Origin: Candidatus Parcubacteria bacterium
GTDB lineage: Bacteria; Patescibacteriota; Minisyncoccia; 2-02-FULL-40-12; GWA2-44-9
Assembly: GCA_019662005.1 (NCBI GenBank)
Contig: JAIFWG010000003.1
Span: forward strand, 1-36,928
Length of the DNA: 36,928 bases
Reading direction: 5' to 3'
Of the stretch, positions 31,176 through 36,928 are shown in pieces. Position 1 is the stretch's first letter; every line of letters begins with the position of its first letter. Below the pieces are notes generated by a model that was given only the letters and a program-made list of their open reading frames with translations, did no database searches and was not told the DNA's origin. The position numbers and the translations under genes are program-made.

Positions 31176-32795
31176 GTGGCCGGAAATCATTCAATCGAAT
31201 ATAAAAATATTTATGCCACATTTGCTGCTGGTACAAATTCATTCCAACGGCTCATAGGTTACACTGACGGAACAACCGGTACGCCGCCCCAAATAGTAAG
31301 CGCCGCGACTCGTTATTATAACGCTGGCGGAAATGTAAGTGCCCTTTCCGTGACGGAAGCTCCTGCCCAATTTAAATACAGAACAGCCGGGACGATTAAA
31401 AGTCTTTCCCAGATGGTCAGCGCAAACTCAGCCAGTTTCGCTACGACCGTAACTTTAAACATAAATGGTACGGGTGGCACTAATACGATTTCTGTAACGG
31501 CATCCACCACCGGTCTTTTTGAAGACACAACTCATTCCGATACGATTGCGGCAGGAGATCTCATTTCAATCGTTGGCGTCGGGGGCGTCGGAACTGGAAG
31601 TTCTACTATTCTTGGGGCTGCGCTTGAATTCGGGACTACGAATAGTAAGTTCCAAATGTATAGCTGGACTTCTCCAACAGCCCTTACTGCCGGTTCAACA
31701 TTCTACTATCCTTTATCCGGCGGTCTTATTGTCAATACGACAAACACAGAAAACGAATCCATTCAGCTTCGCGCTTCCTTCGTGATGACGGCTACAAATC
31801 TAGAATGTTATCTCACGGCCAATGCTTCTACAGGCGCCGGAACATTTGATTTTAGAAATGGTGCCGCAAGCACCGCTCTCACAATTTCTGTCACAGCTCT
31901 TACATCGGGTCTTTTTGAGGACACAACTCATTCTGCTTCAATCGCAATAGGGGACAAAATAAATTATAGGTATGTCGTAGGTTCCGGCGGAACTGGAACT
32001 TTAGATATGTTTGGCTGTATGCTGGCAGCTTCTGGCTCATCGCCTTCCAGCAGTCCGAGCTCAAGTCCTAGCAGTTCTCCAAGCCCGTCATCTTCGCCTT
32101 CGAGCAGTCCAAGTTCTTCACCGAGTCCATCTACAAGTCCATCAAGCAGTCCAAGTAGTTCACCCAGTTCGAGTCGTAGTTCGAGTCCTAGCTCATCACC
32201 CAGTCCATCGACTTCACCAAGTTCTTCGCCGAGCACATCACCAAGTAGTTCACCGAGCCCAAGTACGAGTCCATCGGCATCGCCGAGCACGAGTCCTTCA
32301 ACATCTCGGAGTGCATCACCTAGCACCAGTCCATCGAGCAGTCCAAGTCCATCGACAAGTCCGAGTTCAAGTGCGTCGACAAGTCCAAGCAGCAGTCCGT
32401 CACCATCGACTTCACCGTCTAGTTCTCCGTCAACTTCGCCTAGTAGCTCACCAAGCCCTAGTACGAGTCCGTCAAGTAGCCCAAGTAGCTCAAAATCAAC
32501 TTCGCCAAGTACGAGCGTTTCTTCGTCGCCCAGCAGTTCGCCATCAACTTCACCAAGTTCATCGCCGAGTCCGTCAACGAGTCCTAGTTCATCGCCTAGT
32601 TCGAGTCGTAGCGCAAGTCCATCAAGCAGTCCAAGCACGTCACCGTCAAGTTCTCCGAGCCCTTCGGCTTCACCATCAAGCAGTCCGAGTAGTTCACCAA
32701 GCAGTTCACCATCAGCAAGCCCTTCAGCATCACCGAGTTCATCTCCTTCTGCTGGAGCGTTTTTACCGAGACTAACATTGTTAGGAGCGGGATAA
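31176..32795 (+). CDS. Tail stalk/fibre with Ser/Thr/Pro-rich mucin-like region
   Basis: The frame is open from 30972, with GTG 31176 the first usable start, but the real N-terminus is probably the ORF at 30836. Two tandem beta repeats (YYNAGGN...TTGLFEDTTHSDTIAAGD; second ending TSGLFEDTTHSASIAIGD) come first. Then about 240 residues of S/P/T repeats (32037-32753), and a short C-terminal AFLPRLTLLGAG. The protein is probably an extended stalk. The S/T-rich part could be O-glycosylated. Confidence 0.65.
   Translation: MAGNHSIEYKNIYATFAAGTNSFQRLIGYTDGTTGTPPQIVSAATRYYNAGGNVSALSVTEAPAQFKYRTAGTIKSLSQMVSANSASFATTVTLNINGTGGTNTISVTASTTGLFEDTTHSDTIAAGDLISIVGVGGVGTGSSTILGAALEFGTTNSKFQMYSWTSPTALTAGSTFYYPLSGGLIVNTTNTENESIQLRASFVMTATNLECYLTANASTGAGTFDFRNGAASTALTISVTALTSGLFEDTTHSASIAIGDKINYRYVVGSGGTGTLDMFGCMLAASGSSPSSSPSSSPSSSPSPSSSPSSSPSSSPSPSTSPSSSPSSSPSSSRSSSPSSSPSPSTSPSSSPSTSPSSSPSPSTSPSASPSTSPSTSRSASPSTSPSSSPSPSTSPSSSASTSPSSSPSPSTSPSSSPSTSPSSSPSPSTSPSSSPSSSKSTSPSTSVSSSPSSSPSTSPSSSPSPSTSPSSSPSSSRSASPSSSPSTSPSSSPSPSASPSSSPSSSPSSSPSASPSASPSSSPSAGAFLPRLTLLGAG
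32037..32753 (+). repeat. SSPS/STSP-type Ser/Pro/Thr codon repeat
   Basis: About 239 residues are nearly all Ser, Pro, Thr and a few Ala, Arg, Lys and Val, in units such as SSPSSSPSPSTSP. DNA units do not repeat exactly: Ser is coded by all six codons in mixed order. Protein-level selection on the repeat with decay of DNA identity is the simplest reading. The complementary strand has long ORFs here only because the region lacks stops. Confidence 0.8.
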
Positions 32796-32798
32796 ATT

Positions 32799-33101
32799 AT
32801 GCCATTCACTGATGATCAATTTAAGGAATTTATCAAAGCAATGGATACCAGAGAAATGCTTATTCGCATTGATGAAAACACTAAGAATTTTCATCAATCA
32901 ATTGGTCGACGATTGGATGATCATATCAATGAAGACTTAAAAGAACTGGGTGTTCATACTCGCGACATTGAAAAATCTCATATCCGCATTGATGTCTTAG
33001 AAAAAGAACAAACAAAGCTCAGGGGAATCGTAATAGGTGTTGGAACGCTCGCAACCATAATTCTATCCATGCTCCAACTGTGGATAGCGTTCGTTAAATA
33101 A
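32799..33101 (+). CDS. XhlA-like membrane protein, possible lysis component
   Basis: This 100-residue protein has a charged coiled-coil N-terminus (REMLIRIDENTKNFHQSIGR, VHTRDIEKSHIRIDVLEKEQ) and one C-terminal membrane segment (IVIGVGTLATIILSMLQLWI), the arrangement of XhlA-type cell-surface/holin-partner proteins. It lies before two other small membrane genes. A lysis role is likely but not certain. Confidence 0.65.
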   Translation: MPFTDDQFKEFIKAMDTREMLIRIDENTKNFHQSIGRRLDDHINEDLKELGVHTRDIEKSHIRIDVLEKEQTKLRGIVIGVGTLATIILSMLQLWIAFVK

Positions 33102-33115
33102 TAGGAGGATTAAAA

Positions 33116-33319
33116 ATGAATCAATTTTTAAGCATTTTAAAGCTTGAACCGCTCAAAGGCAGTAGAACACAATTCACGATTTTGGCAGGGTTGGTAATTA
33201 ATATTTTGGTTCAGATTGGATTTATTCATTGGACGCCAGATCAAGTAAAGACGGTGAATGATTTTTTGACTTTAATTGCTGGCTATTTCCTAGCCGAAAA
33301 ACTCACGGTGTCAAAATGA
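33116..33319 (+). CDS. Small membrane protein, holin-like
   Basis: This 67-residue protein has two likely membrane helices (about 20-38, TILAGLVINILVQIGFIHW, and 50-63, LTLIAGYFLAEKL). A strong AGGAGG site precedes it and the stop overlaps the next ATG. Position between a XhlA-like and a spanin-like gene supports a holin, but hydrophobicity alone does not prove it. Confidence 0.6.
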   Translation: MNQFLSILKLEPLKGSRTQFTILAGLVINILVQIGFIHWTPDQVKTVNDFLTLIAGYFLAEKLTVSK

Positions 33320-33594
33320 AAAAAATATTGATTGGATTTATAGTCTTTGGAATGATTGGATGTGCGGCGGTTAAACAATCAAAAATTGATGCGACGGATT
33401 GCTTTAAAGACCCGGCTTGCAGAGAAGATGCGGTAGCAATAGCAGATAACGTTAAGGCTGAAGTGGTGGCTGTGGTCGGGGTTAGTCCATTGCCTCTTTC
33501 TACAAATGTTGTTGGGGGAATCGCCTACGGAGTAGCATTGATTCTAGCTTTAATTAAACTCGGCAAAAATAAACGCGAAGAAGTTCCTGCATAA
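33316..33594 (+). CDS. Lipobox protein with C-terminal membrane segment (u-spanin-like)
   Basis: The N-terminus MKKILIGFIVFGMIGCAA has a signal peptide and lipobox with Cys16. After about 48 residues there is a membrane segment (GGIAYGVALILALIKL, about residues 69-84) and a basic tail (GKNKREEVPA). An outer-membrane lipid anchor plus an inner-membrane helix in one polypeptide is the design of unimolecular spanins such as T1 gp11, which fuse the two membranes at lysis. At 92 residues it is short for the class. Confidence 0.6.
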   Translation: MKKILIGFIVFGMIGCAAVKQSKIDATDCFKDPACREDAVAIADNVKAEVVAVVGVSPLPLSTNVVGGIAYGVALILALIKLGKNKREEVPA

Positions 33595-33657
33595 AGGATC
33601 ATAGCAGATTGCATTCTCTCAAACGGTGGGGAAAGTAAAAATAGAGGATAAGCTTCT

Positions 33658-33843
33658 ATGGAAAAAGATAATCAGAAGGACTTTGTGGAGTACGATGAGG
33701 ACGCTTTCAAGCCTTACGTTTCTACTCTTCGCGAACTAACATCCGAGCCTGTTCGTTTTACAATTTATCAGCGGTATGCTCAGTTGCTTGATATTGGGGA
33801 TCGTCAATCCCGTCGCAGCAGCGCAGGAAGAACTTTTGATTAA
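33658..33843 (+). CDS. Hypothetical protein ending the rightward operon, 61 aa
   Basis: An AGAGGATAAG site precedes the ATG. The product is acidic (MEKDNQKDFVEYDEDAFKPY) and then Arg-rich at the end (RQSRRSSAGRTFD). It stops one base before the end of an antisense HNH gene, so it may be truncated by that insertion. No family is recognised. Confidence 0.6.
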   Translation: MEKDNQKDFVEYDEDAFKPYVSTLRELTSEPVRFTIYQRYAQLLDIGDRQSRRSSAGRTFD

Positions 33844-33844
33844 T

Positions 33845-34420
33845 CTAGCTAGCGTTCTTTTCGTCCCTTTTATGGCGCTTTAGCGTCCAAATACGATTGT
33901 AGCAGCGGCTACATCTGCCGAAAGAATTGTGCTTGGTATCATTTTTTCCGCATAAAATACAATTGGTGTATTTTCTTGACCATCCTCTTTTCCCGAAGCT
34001 GGATCTTAGCGAGTTTTCCCATCTATCAATAAACCTACAATTATTAAATTCATAATGCCCACTGCTGTCAATTCTATCGATAGAAGGATTTTCTAATTTA
34101 TCGGCATTATCTCTAAACCACAAATCCTTAATTTGTTCTTTGGTTAGGAAACATTTTATTCCTTTAGCGCCATACCAACGATAAGCTGTATTGCTTTTTA
34201 CATGACACCTCCCCTGTATTCCTTTTAAAATTTTTTCCCAATGGGGAAGGGAATGGAATCTAGCATTCTTAATCTTCTTAATTCTTTCAAAATTTTTAAG
34301 ATAAAAATCCCTGTTTTTCTTTAAGCATATTTCTCGATTCTTTTCGTAATATTCTTTATTTTTCTGTTTAACTTTTTCTGGATTTTTTAACTTCCATTTT
34401 TCCAAACTTTCAGTAGACAT
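33845..34420 (-). CDS. HNH endonuclease-like protein with zinc ribbon
   Basis: This 191-residue protein has a Lys-rich helical N-terminus (NPEKVKQKNKEYYEKNREIC), a His-Asn-like core PSIDRIDSSGHYEFNNCRFI, and a C-terminal zinc ribbon (CILCGKND, FGRCSRCYNR). The core fits phage HNH homing nucleases of the DRID/NCR pattern, although the first His is not obvious. It sits antisense at the end of the rightward operon and is a different family from the HNH at 23126. Confidence 0.75.
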   Translation of the reverse strand: MSTESLEKWKLKNPEKVKQKNKEYYEKNREICLKKNRDFYLKNFERIKKIKNARFHSLPHWEKILKGIQGRCHVKSNTAYRWYGAKGIKCFLTKEQIKDLWFRDNADKLENPSIDRIDSSGHYEFNNCRFIDRWENSLRSSFGKRGWSRKYTNCILCGKNDTKHNSFGRCSRCYNRIWTLKRHKRDEKNAS

Positions 34421-34454
34421 TTTTAATTTTTGTTCCGTCTATGATTTTTTAAAG

Positions 34455-34536
34455 ATGCTGACTGGGAAACGCCTCTTCATTTGCCGTGAGTTAAGGTTAG
34501 TTTCGTTGCCCCTGTTTGCCGCAGGCCAGTCAGCAT
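34455..34536. ncRNA. Candidate structured RNA or long-armed terminator
   Basis: An 11-bp perfect inverted repeat, ATGCTGACTGG (34455-34465) and CCAGTCAGCAT (34526-34536), encloses about 60 nt. Inside are AACG/CGTT (34468, 34504) and CCTG-TTTGCCG-CAGG (34511-34525) stacked on the outer stem. The loop TTTGCCG also appears at 34480-34486. A T-rich tail (ATTATTTTTT) follows on the plus strand. It lies where rightward and leftward operons converge, so it may be a terminator or a stable RNA. Confidence 0.45.
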
Positions 34537-34542
34537 GTAAAA

Positions 34543-34656
34543 TTATTTTTTCGAATAATAATCCCAAACAATTCCAACTATAAAGGCAATAAATACAATA
34601 AAACTAATAGCACCAATTTTTATGAAAGCGTCCCATGTTTCAAAACAATCAGTCAT
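34543..34656 (-). CDS. Small membrane protein, 37 aa
   Basis: ATG 34656 overlaps the upstream TGA and follows GAGGAAGAGGAG, a strong site. The product MTDCFETWDAFIKI then GAISFIVFIAFIVGIVW has a single hydrophobic helix (about 15-31) and a short C-terminal YYSKK. It may be a small holin-like or regulatory membrane peptide. Confidence 0.65.
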   Translation of the reverse strand: MTDCFETWDAFIKIGAISFIVFIAFIVGIVWDYYSKK

Positions 34657-34904
34657 TTCTCCTCTTCCTCAAGACGCTGGAGTAGTGCAGAGCGGCAATC
34701 GTTGAAACCTTCCGAAAAAAAATTCATCGTATCTCCATGATATGCGCTTTCTTTGGATTCTTCAGGCACCCTCTCCCTGACCCAGGCGAAAAATATTTTT
34801 TTTAATTTAGATATTGGCATAAGACAGTAGGGGACAGTCTCATCACCTTTTAAATCTTTCTGAAAATGAGTTGTTAGTTTTTCATCCAGAGTCATCCTGC
34901 ACAT
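34653..34904 (-). CDS. Hypothetical protein, 83 aa
   Basis: I chose ATG 34904 (MCRMTLDEKL) because GGAGGGAAAGG lies just upstream; a second ATG at 34895 is close behind. The protein has a Lys/Phe middle (SKLKKIFFAWVRERVPEE) and a C-terminal Glu-rich end. I see no recognised family. It overlaps its neighbour by 23 nt. Confidence 0.6.
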   Translation of the reverse strand: MCRMTLDEKLTTHFQKDLKGDETVPYCLMPISKLKKIFFAWVRERVPEESKESAYHGDTMNFFSEGFNDCRSALLQRLEEEEK

Positions 34905-35316
34905 CCTTTCCCTCCGGCTCTTTGGGTAAAAGCTTGGTGCGTAATTCTCCCGCACAAAATGCCCAAACATTTCGTTTTTCAATTTCTCCATCAGAATCGT
35001 ATTCGTGCGCCCTGTCTAACATGTATTCCGTGACCTGATCCGCGACTTTCTTCCGCTCCGCGAGGACTGCCGCTTCTAATTCAATAATCTTTTTTTCTTG
35101 GGAATTGACCACTCCTTTTTTCCAAACCAAAAGTTCTTTTTTGAGAATTTCAATCTCTTCTTCCAGCGGCCTCCGGGCTTCGAGGGCGTGGGAGGTAAGG
35201 GCTGTTACAATCGCTTGCTTCGCATTCCGAATTCGTTCTTTCTTGGTTAGAATTGCATCATCAACTAAAAAGGTATCTACAATCTGTCTCGCTATCACTT
35301 CCTCATCGTCAGGCAT
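34882..35316 (-). CDS. Hypothetical coiled-coil protein, 144 aa
   Basis: I chose ATG 35316 (MPDDEEVIARQIV), after ATAGGTCTAACC. The middle is a strong coiled coil (RPLEEEIEILKKELLVWKKG then EKKIIELEAAVLAERKK), ending in EKRNVWAFCAGELRTKL and an acidic tail. The function is unknown. It overlaps the genes on both sides. Confidence 0.65.
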   Translation of the reverse strand: MPDDEEVIARQIVDTFLVDDAILTKKERIRNAKQAIVTALTSHALEARRPLEEEIEILKKELLVWKKGVVNSQEKKIIELEAAVLAERKKVADQVTEYMLDRAHEYDSDGEIEKRNVWAFCAGELRTKLLPKEPEGKDVQDDSG

Positions 35317-35503
35317 GGTTAGACCTATATTTTTTCTCAATCCAGTAAAGGATTTTTCCTTTCTTGTGACAGAATCCGCAAATCTCATTTACCGGAAGCT
35401 TATAATCAAGAATCTTTGAAGTGTCTGGCTCCTCGGCAGGAGTAAGCCACCAGTGAAAACCGAAGAAGCATTTAATTCGTGTCCAAATCCTATCCTCAGG
35501 CAT
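35309..35503 (-). CDS. Small zinc-finger-like protein, 64 aa
   Basis: The sequence is aromatic (IKCFFGFHWWLTPAEE) and ends ICGFCHKKGKILYWIEKKYR, with a CxxCH pair that could bind zinc. It overlaps the next start by 8 nt. No family is recognised. Confidence 0.6.
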   Translation of the reverse strand: MPEDRIWTRIKCFFGFHWWLTPAEEPDTSKILDYKLPVNEICGFCHKKGKILYWIEKKYRSNHA

Positions 35504-35714
35504 GGAGTTCCCTCATCTTTTGGAATACAGCAATGATGGTTTCCGTCATAATGGTTTCATTGAGTATAATTTGGTTTATCTGGAAAGAATGGAGCTGATA
35601 ACCGCGCCTCAGATTAACTTCAATCACTTGCTGGAACTTATCGCTTATCAGTGGATATTCGGGCTGTCCGGCAAGCCAATTTTTTGTGACTTCTGCAACT
35701 ATAAACTCGCTCAT
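35496..35714 (-). CDS. Hypothetical protein, 72 aa
   Basis: The start is MSEFIVAEVTKNWLAG and the end is MTETIIAVFQKMRELHA. It overlaps both neighbours by 4-8 nt, as expected in a compact leftward operon. An AAAG-type site is visible upstream, but no domain can be named. Confidence 0.6.
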   Translation of the reverse strand: MSEFIVAEVTKNWLAGQPEYPLISDKFQQVIEVNLRRGYQLHSFQINQIILNETIMTETIIAVFQKMRELHA

Positions 35715-36136
35715 CTTACTTTCCTCCGCTTTGGAAGGTTGGTCAATATTGATTTCATAAGAAACTGAATCATGTAGGCGTACAATTCGTCCGAATCTTC
35801 GGCAAGTCTGACGCCGCGCGCTCTTAATTCAAAGGAAACGGCATGGAAACATTCATGAGCAATTACGTCCGGCGAATGTTCCCGCGTCCAGATAAAGATA
35901 AGCGTTCCAGATTCTTGCGCGTAACAAGTCGTATGGCCTAGCGGTTCATGCTGCTTTTCCTCCGAAACGTCAATGTCGAAATGATGTTTTATAACCTGAC
36001 AATATCCGGCGTAGTTCGGCGCAATCACATAATAATAATTGCTTTGAAAAACTGGTTCCCAGATATGAATCAAAGAGCCGTAGCTTTTAACAACATACTG
36101 AGCCTTGACCCGCACCTTCCTTGTCCGCTCACTCAT
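35711..36136 (-). CDS. HExxH metalloprotease-like protein
   Basis: I chose ATG 36136 (MSERTRKVRV); an upstream start at 36148 gives MVMG. The C-terminal part has VIAHECFHAV (HExxH at residues 94-98) and a later DSDELYAYMI that could give the third zinc ligand (Glu117). This is the zincin pattern. Proteases like this in phage small-gene blocks may process host or phage proteins, but the substrate is unknown. A zinc-binding non-protease is also possible. Confidence 0.65.
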   Translation of the reverse strand: MSERTRKVRVKAQYVVKSYGSLIHIWEPVFQSNYYYVIAPNYAGYCQVIKHHFDIDVSEEKQHEPLGHTTCYAQESGTLIFIWTREHSPDVIAHECFHAVSFELRARGVRLAEDSDELYAYMIQFLMKSILTNLPKRRKVR

Positions 36137-36275
36137 CCCCATCACCATAAATTTTAACTTCCGTTAATTCATCTCTTATTCGATCAAGTTCTTTTTTTGA
36201 ATGAACGTCCGAGACATCCTCAATCAATTCTTCCAGGTCTAAAATTATTTTTTCTAAAGTGATTCGGGGGTTCAT
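36129..36275 (-). CDS. Small acidic helical protein, 48 aa
   Basis: The start ATG 36275 follows a GGAAAGTTTAACG site, and the stop overlaps the protease-like start by 8 nt. The product MNPRITLEKIILDLEELIED then ELDRIRDELTEV is helical and acidic. No family is recognised; it could be a dimerising accessory. Confidence 0.6.
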   Translation of the reverse strand: MNPRITLEKIILDLEELIEDVSDVHSKKELDRIRDELTEVKIYGDGDE

Positions 36276-36297
36276 CGTTAAACTTTCCTTGTCCGCT

Positions 36298-36483
36298 TCA
36301 TCGGGCGGCTCTAAGAGCTTCTTTGACGGGGTCTTTTAAATACCAGTCCTCGATTGCTTCTATGTCCCGCATTTTATCCGAGCATATTCGCGGATCTGAG
36401 AGAAACTGCTCGGCGCAAGCGGTGCGATATAAAATTCGTAGAGCTTTCTTAACTAATCGATGTTCTAGTTCTTCTATTCTCAT
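36298..36483 (-). CDS. Hypothetical helical protein, 61 aa
   Basis: The start follows GGAAGGAAAGGG, the same sequence that recurs in the end repeat. The product MRIEELEHRLVKKALRIL then IEAIEDWYLKDPVKEALRAA is helical and charged with no recognised motif. Confidence 0.6.
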   Translation of the reverse strand: MRIEELEHRLVKKALRILYRTACAEQFLSDPRICSDKMRDIEAIEDWYLKDPVKEALRAAR

Positions 36484-36488
36484 CTCAT

Positions 36489-36621
36489 CCCTTTCCTTCC
36501 CGCTCAGTCGTTGTTTTATTTAAAGCGCATTACAGGTCTAAGCGTGACGTTTCCGCAGCCGCAAGTTTTGCAAAGGATATTAGGTGCATGAGCGGAAACC
36601 GTCATTCCTTTTTTAATTTCT
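36489..36621. repeat. Terminal imperfect direct repeat, copy 1
   Basis: Positions 36489-36512 match 36791-36814, and 36513-36621 match 36820-36928 exactly. Copy 2 has a 5-bp insertion (AAGAG, 36815-36819). The spacing is 302-307 bp. The repeat covers the 3' part of the zinc-ribbon gene and the ribosome-site region of the next gene. Confidence 0.85.
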
Positions 36622-36683
36622 TCCGTCCATGTTTCCCCACAATTTTGACAACTGGCTGTCATGTCATAGGTTGGTTCCTTCAT
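36516..36683 (-). CDS. Zinc-ribbon protein, 55 aa
   Basis: ATG 36683 follows GGAGATGGAAGAGG. CQNC at residues 12-15 and CKTCGC at 38-43 form a zinc ribbon. The protein starts MKEPTYDMTAS and ends GNVTLRPVMRFK. Its 3' portion is repeated at the window's end. Such ribbons often bind nucleic acid, but its role is unknown. Confidence 0.75.
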   Translation of the reverse strand: MKEPTYDMTASCQNCGETWTEEIKKGMTVSAHAPNILCKTCGCGNVTLRPVMRFK

Positions 36684-36790
36684 CCTCTTCCATCTCCTTT
36701 TTTATTAAAAGCATCCGCTTTTGAGGGGCGGTGCTGGCGGCGGGCCATTTCAACCCGCACGCTGTTTTAGCATACAACAAGGATTTCTTT
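36684..36790. other. Gap between zinc-ribbon copies with a GC hairpin and a tiny ORF
   Basis: GCGGG (36733-36737) and CCCGC (36751-36760 region) form a small inverted pair. On the minus strand an ATG opens a 22-residue basic ORF (MARRQHRPSKADAFNKK then GDGRG), with a weak ribosome site, running into the zinc-ribbon start. I doubt it is translated. No promoter is clear. Confidence 0.3.
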
Positions 36791-36928
36791 CCCTTTCCTT
36801 CCCGCTCAGTCGTTAAGAGGTTTTATTTAAAGCGCATTACAGGTCTAAGCGTGACGTTTCCGCAGCCGCAAGTTTTGCAAAGGATATTAGGTGCATGAGC
36901 GGAAACCGTCATTCCTTTTTTAATTTCT
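36791..36928. repeat. Terminal imperfect direct repeat, copy 2
   Basis: This copy runs to the window edge, so its real length is unknown. The AAGAG insertion compared with copy 1 argues against a pure assembly overlap. It contains the 3' end of a second zinc-ribbon gene on the minus strand. Confidence 0.85.
36823..36928 (-). CDS. Partial second copy of the zinc-ribbon gene (5' end off the window)
   Basis: The C-terminal 34 residues of the protein at 36516-36683 are repeated here with identical bases, and the 5' end lies beyond the window. It follows a different downstream region from the first copy. This may be a tandem paralogue, or an assembly loop at the contig end. Confidence 0.55.
   Translation of the reverse strand, partial: EIKKGMTVSAHAPNILCKTCGCGNVTLRPVMRFK

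Noticed and set aside
32011..32775. Plus-strand 254-aa Arg/His/Val-rich ORF in another frame of the repeat
   Set aside because: Composition comes from shifted Ser/Pro codons and lies inside the stalk gene; no start signal.
31964..32809. Long minus-strand ORF (281 aa) opposite the Ser/Pro repeat
   Set aside because: It is Leu/Gly/Asp-Glu repeat sequence made by reading the complement of Ser/Pro codons, with no ribosome site; the plus-strand frame holds a clear protein.
1..36928. CRISPR arrays, tRNA or rRNA genes
   Set aside because: I saw no regular spacer-repeat array, no cloverleaf with a TTCGA-type arm, and no rRNA-like sequence.

Overview
This 36.9 kb window is almost entirely a double-stranded DNA tailed-phage genome or prophage-like contig, most likely a short-tailed (podovirus-like) phage of a Gram-negative host. 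It encodes small and large terminase subunits, a portal, a scaffold-like protein, a DUF5309/SU10-type HK97-fold capsid, a P22-gp10-like beta-propeller tail protein, fibre-like proteins and several internal-virion-like proteins. I see no tail tube, sheath or tape measure. A lipobox protein and an O-antigen-type WbqC protein suggest a host with an outer membrane. No integrase, polymerase or host housekeeping gene is visible, so host lineage cannot be assigned.

Layout. Positions 1-3600 are a leftward block of small regulatory and accessory genes: excisionase-like HTH, Cro-like HTH, RHH protein, zinc ribbons and a membrane-anchored lytic transglycosylase. Two candidate leftward promoters lie near 2400 and 3635. 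A divergent rightward promoter near 3711-3740 opens the late module. Rightward genes then run to about 33840 without a break: packaging (3750-8570), a structured non-coding stretch with a strong terminator (8615-8820), scaffold and capsid (8863-10810), a glycan-modification cassette (11325-16994), tail genes (16991-22297), internal virion proteins (22266-26120), a fibre-like pair, a second glycosyltransferase block (27096-29981), two Cys-rich paralogues, a Ser/Thr/Pro-rich stalk protein (30836-32795) and a lysis-like cassette (32799-33594). Positions 34543-36928 are a second leftward block of small overlapping genes, including an HExxH protein. The two leftward blocks would be one operon if the molecule is circular or circularly permuted. 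The contig ends in an imperfect duplication of a zinc-ribbon gene.

Two free-standing HNH endonuclease genes sit antisense to the late genes, at 23126-23707 and 33845-34420. The first is flanked by a duplicated copy of the 5' end of the gene behind it, a trace of its insertion.

The most distinctive feature is the amount of glycan chemistry placed among virion genes: at least four glycosyltransferase-like proteins, a deacetylase-like protein, two small methyltransferase-like proteins, WbqC, a nucleotidyltransferase-protein kinase fusion and a GT2-CmcI fusion. The GT2 part of the latter carries motifs like those of polypeptide GalNAc-transferases (DAH, WG..x.EvS..aW..GG). About 4 kb downstream lies a mucin-like Ser/Thr/Pro domain of about 240 residues. 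I infer a possible phage-encoded O-glycosylation system for a virion stalk. Remodelling of host surface glycan is the main alternative. All functional calls come from reading motifs by eye; no database search was run.
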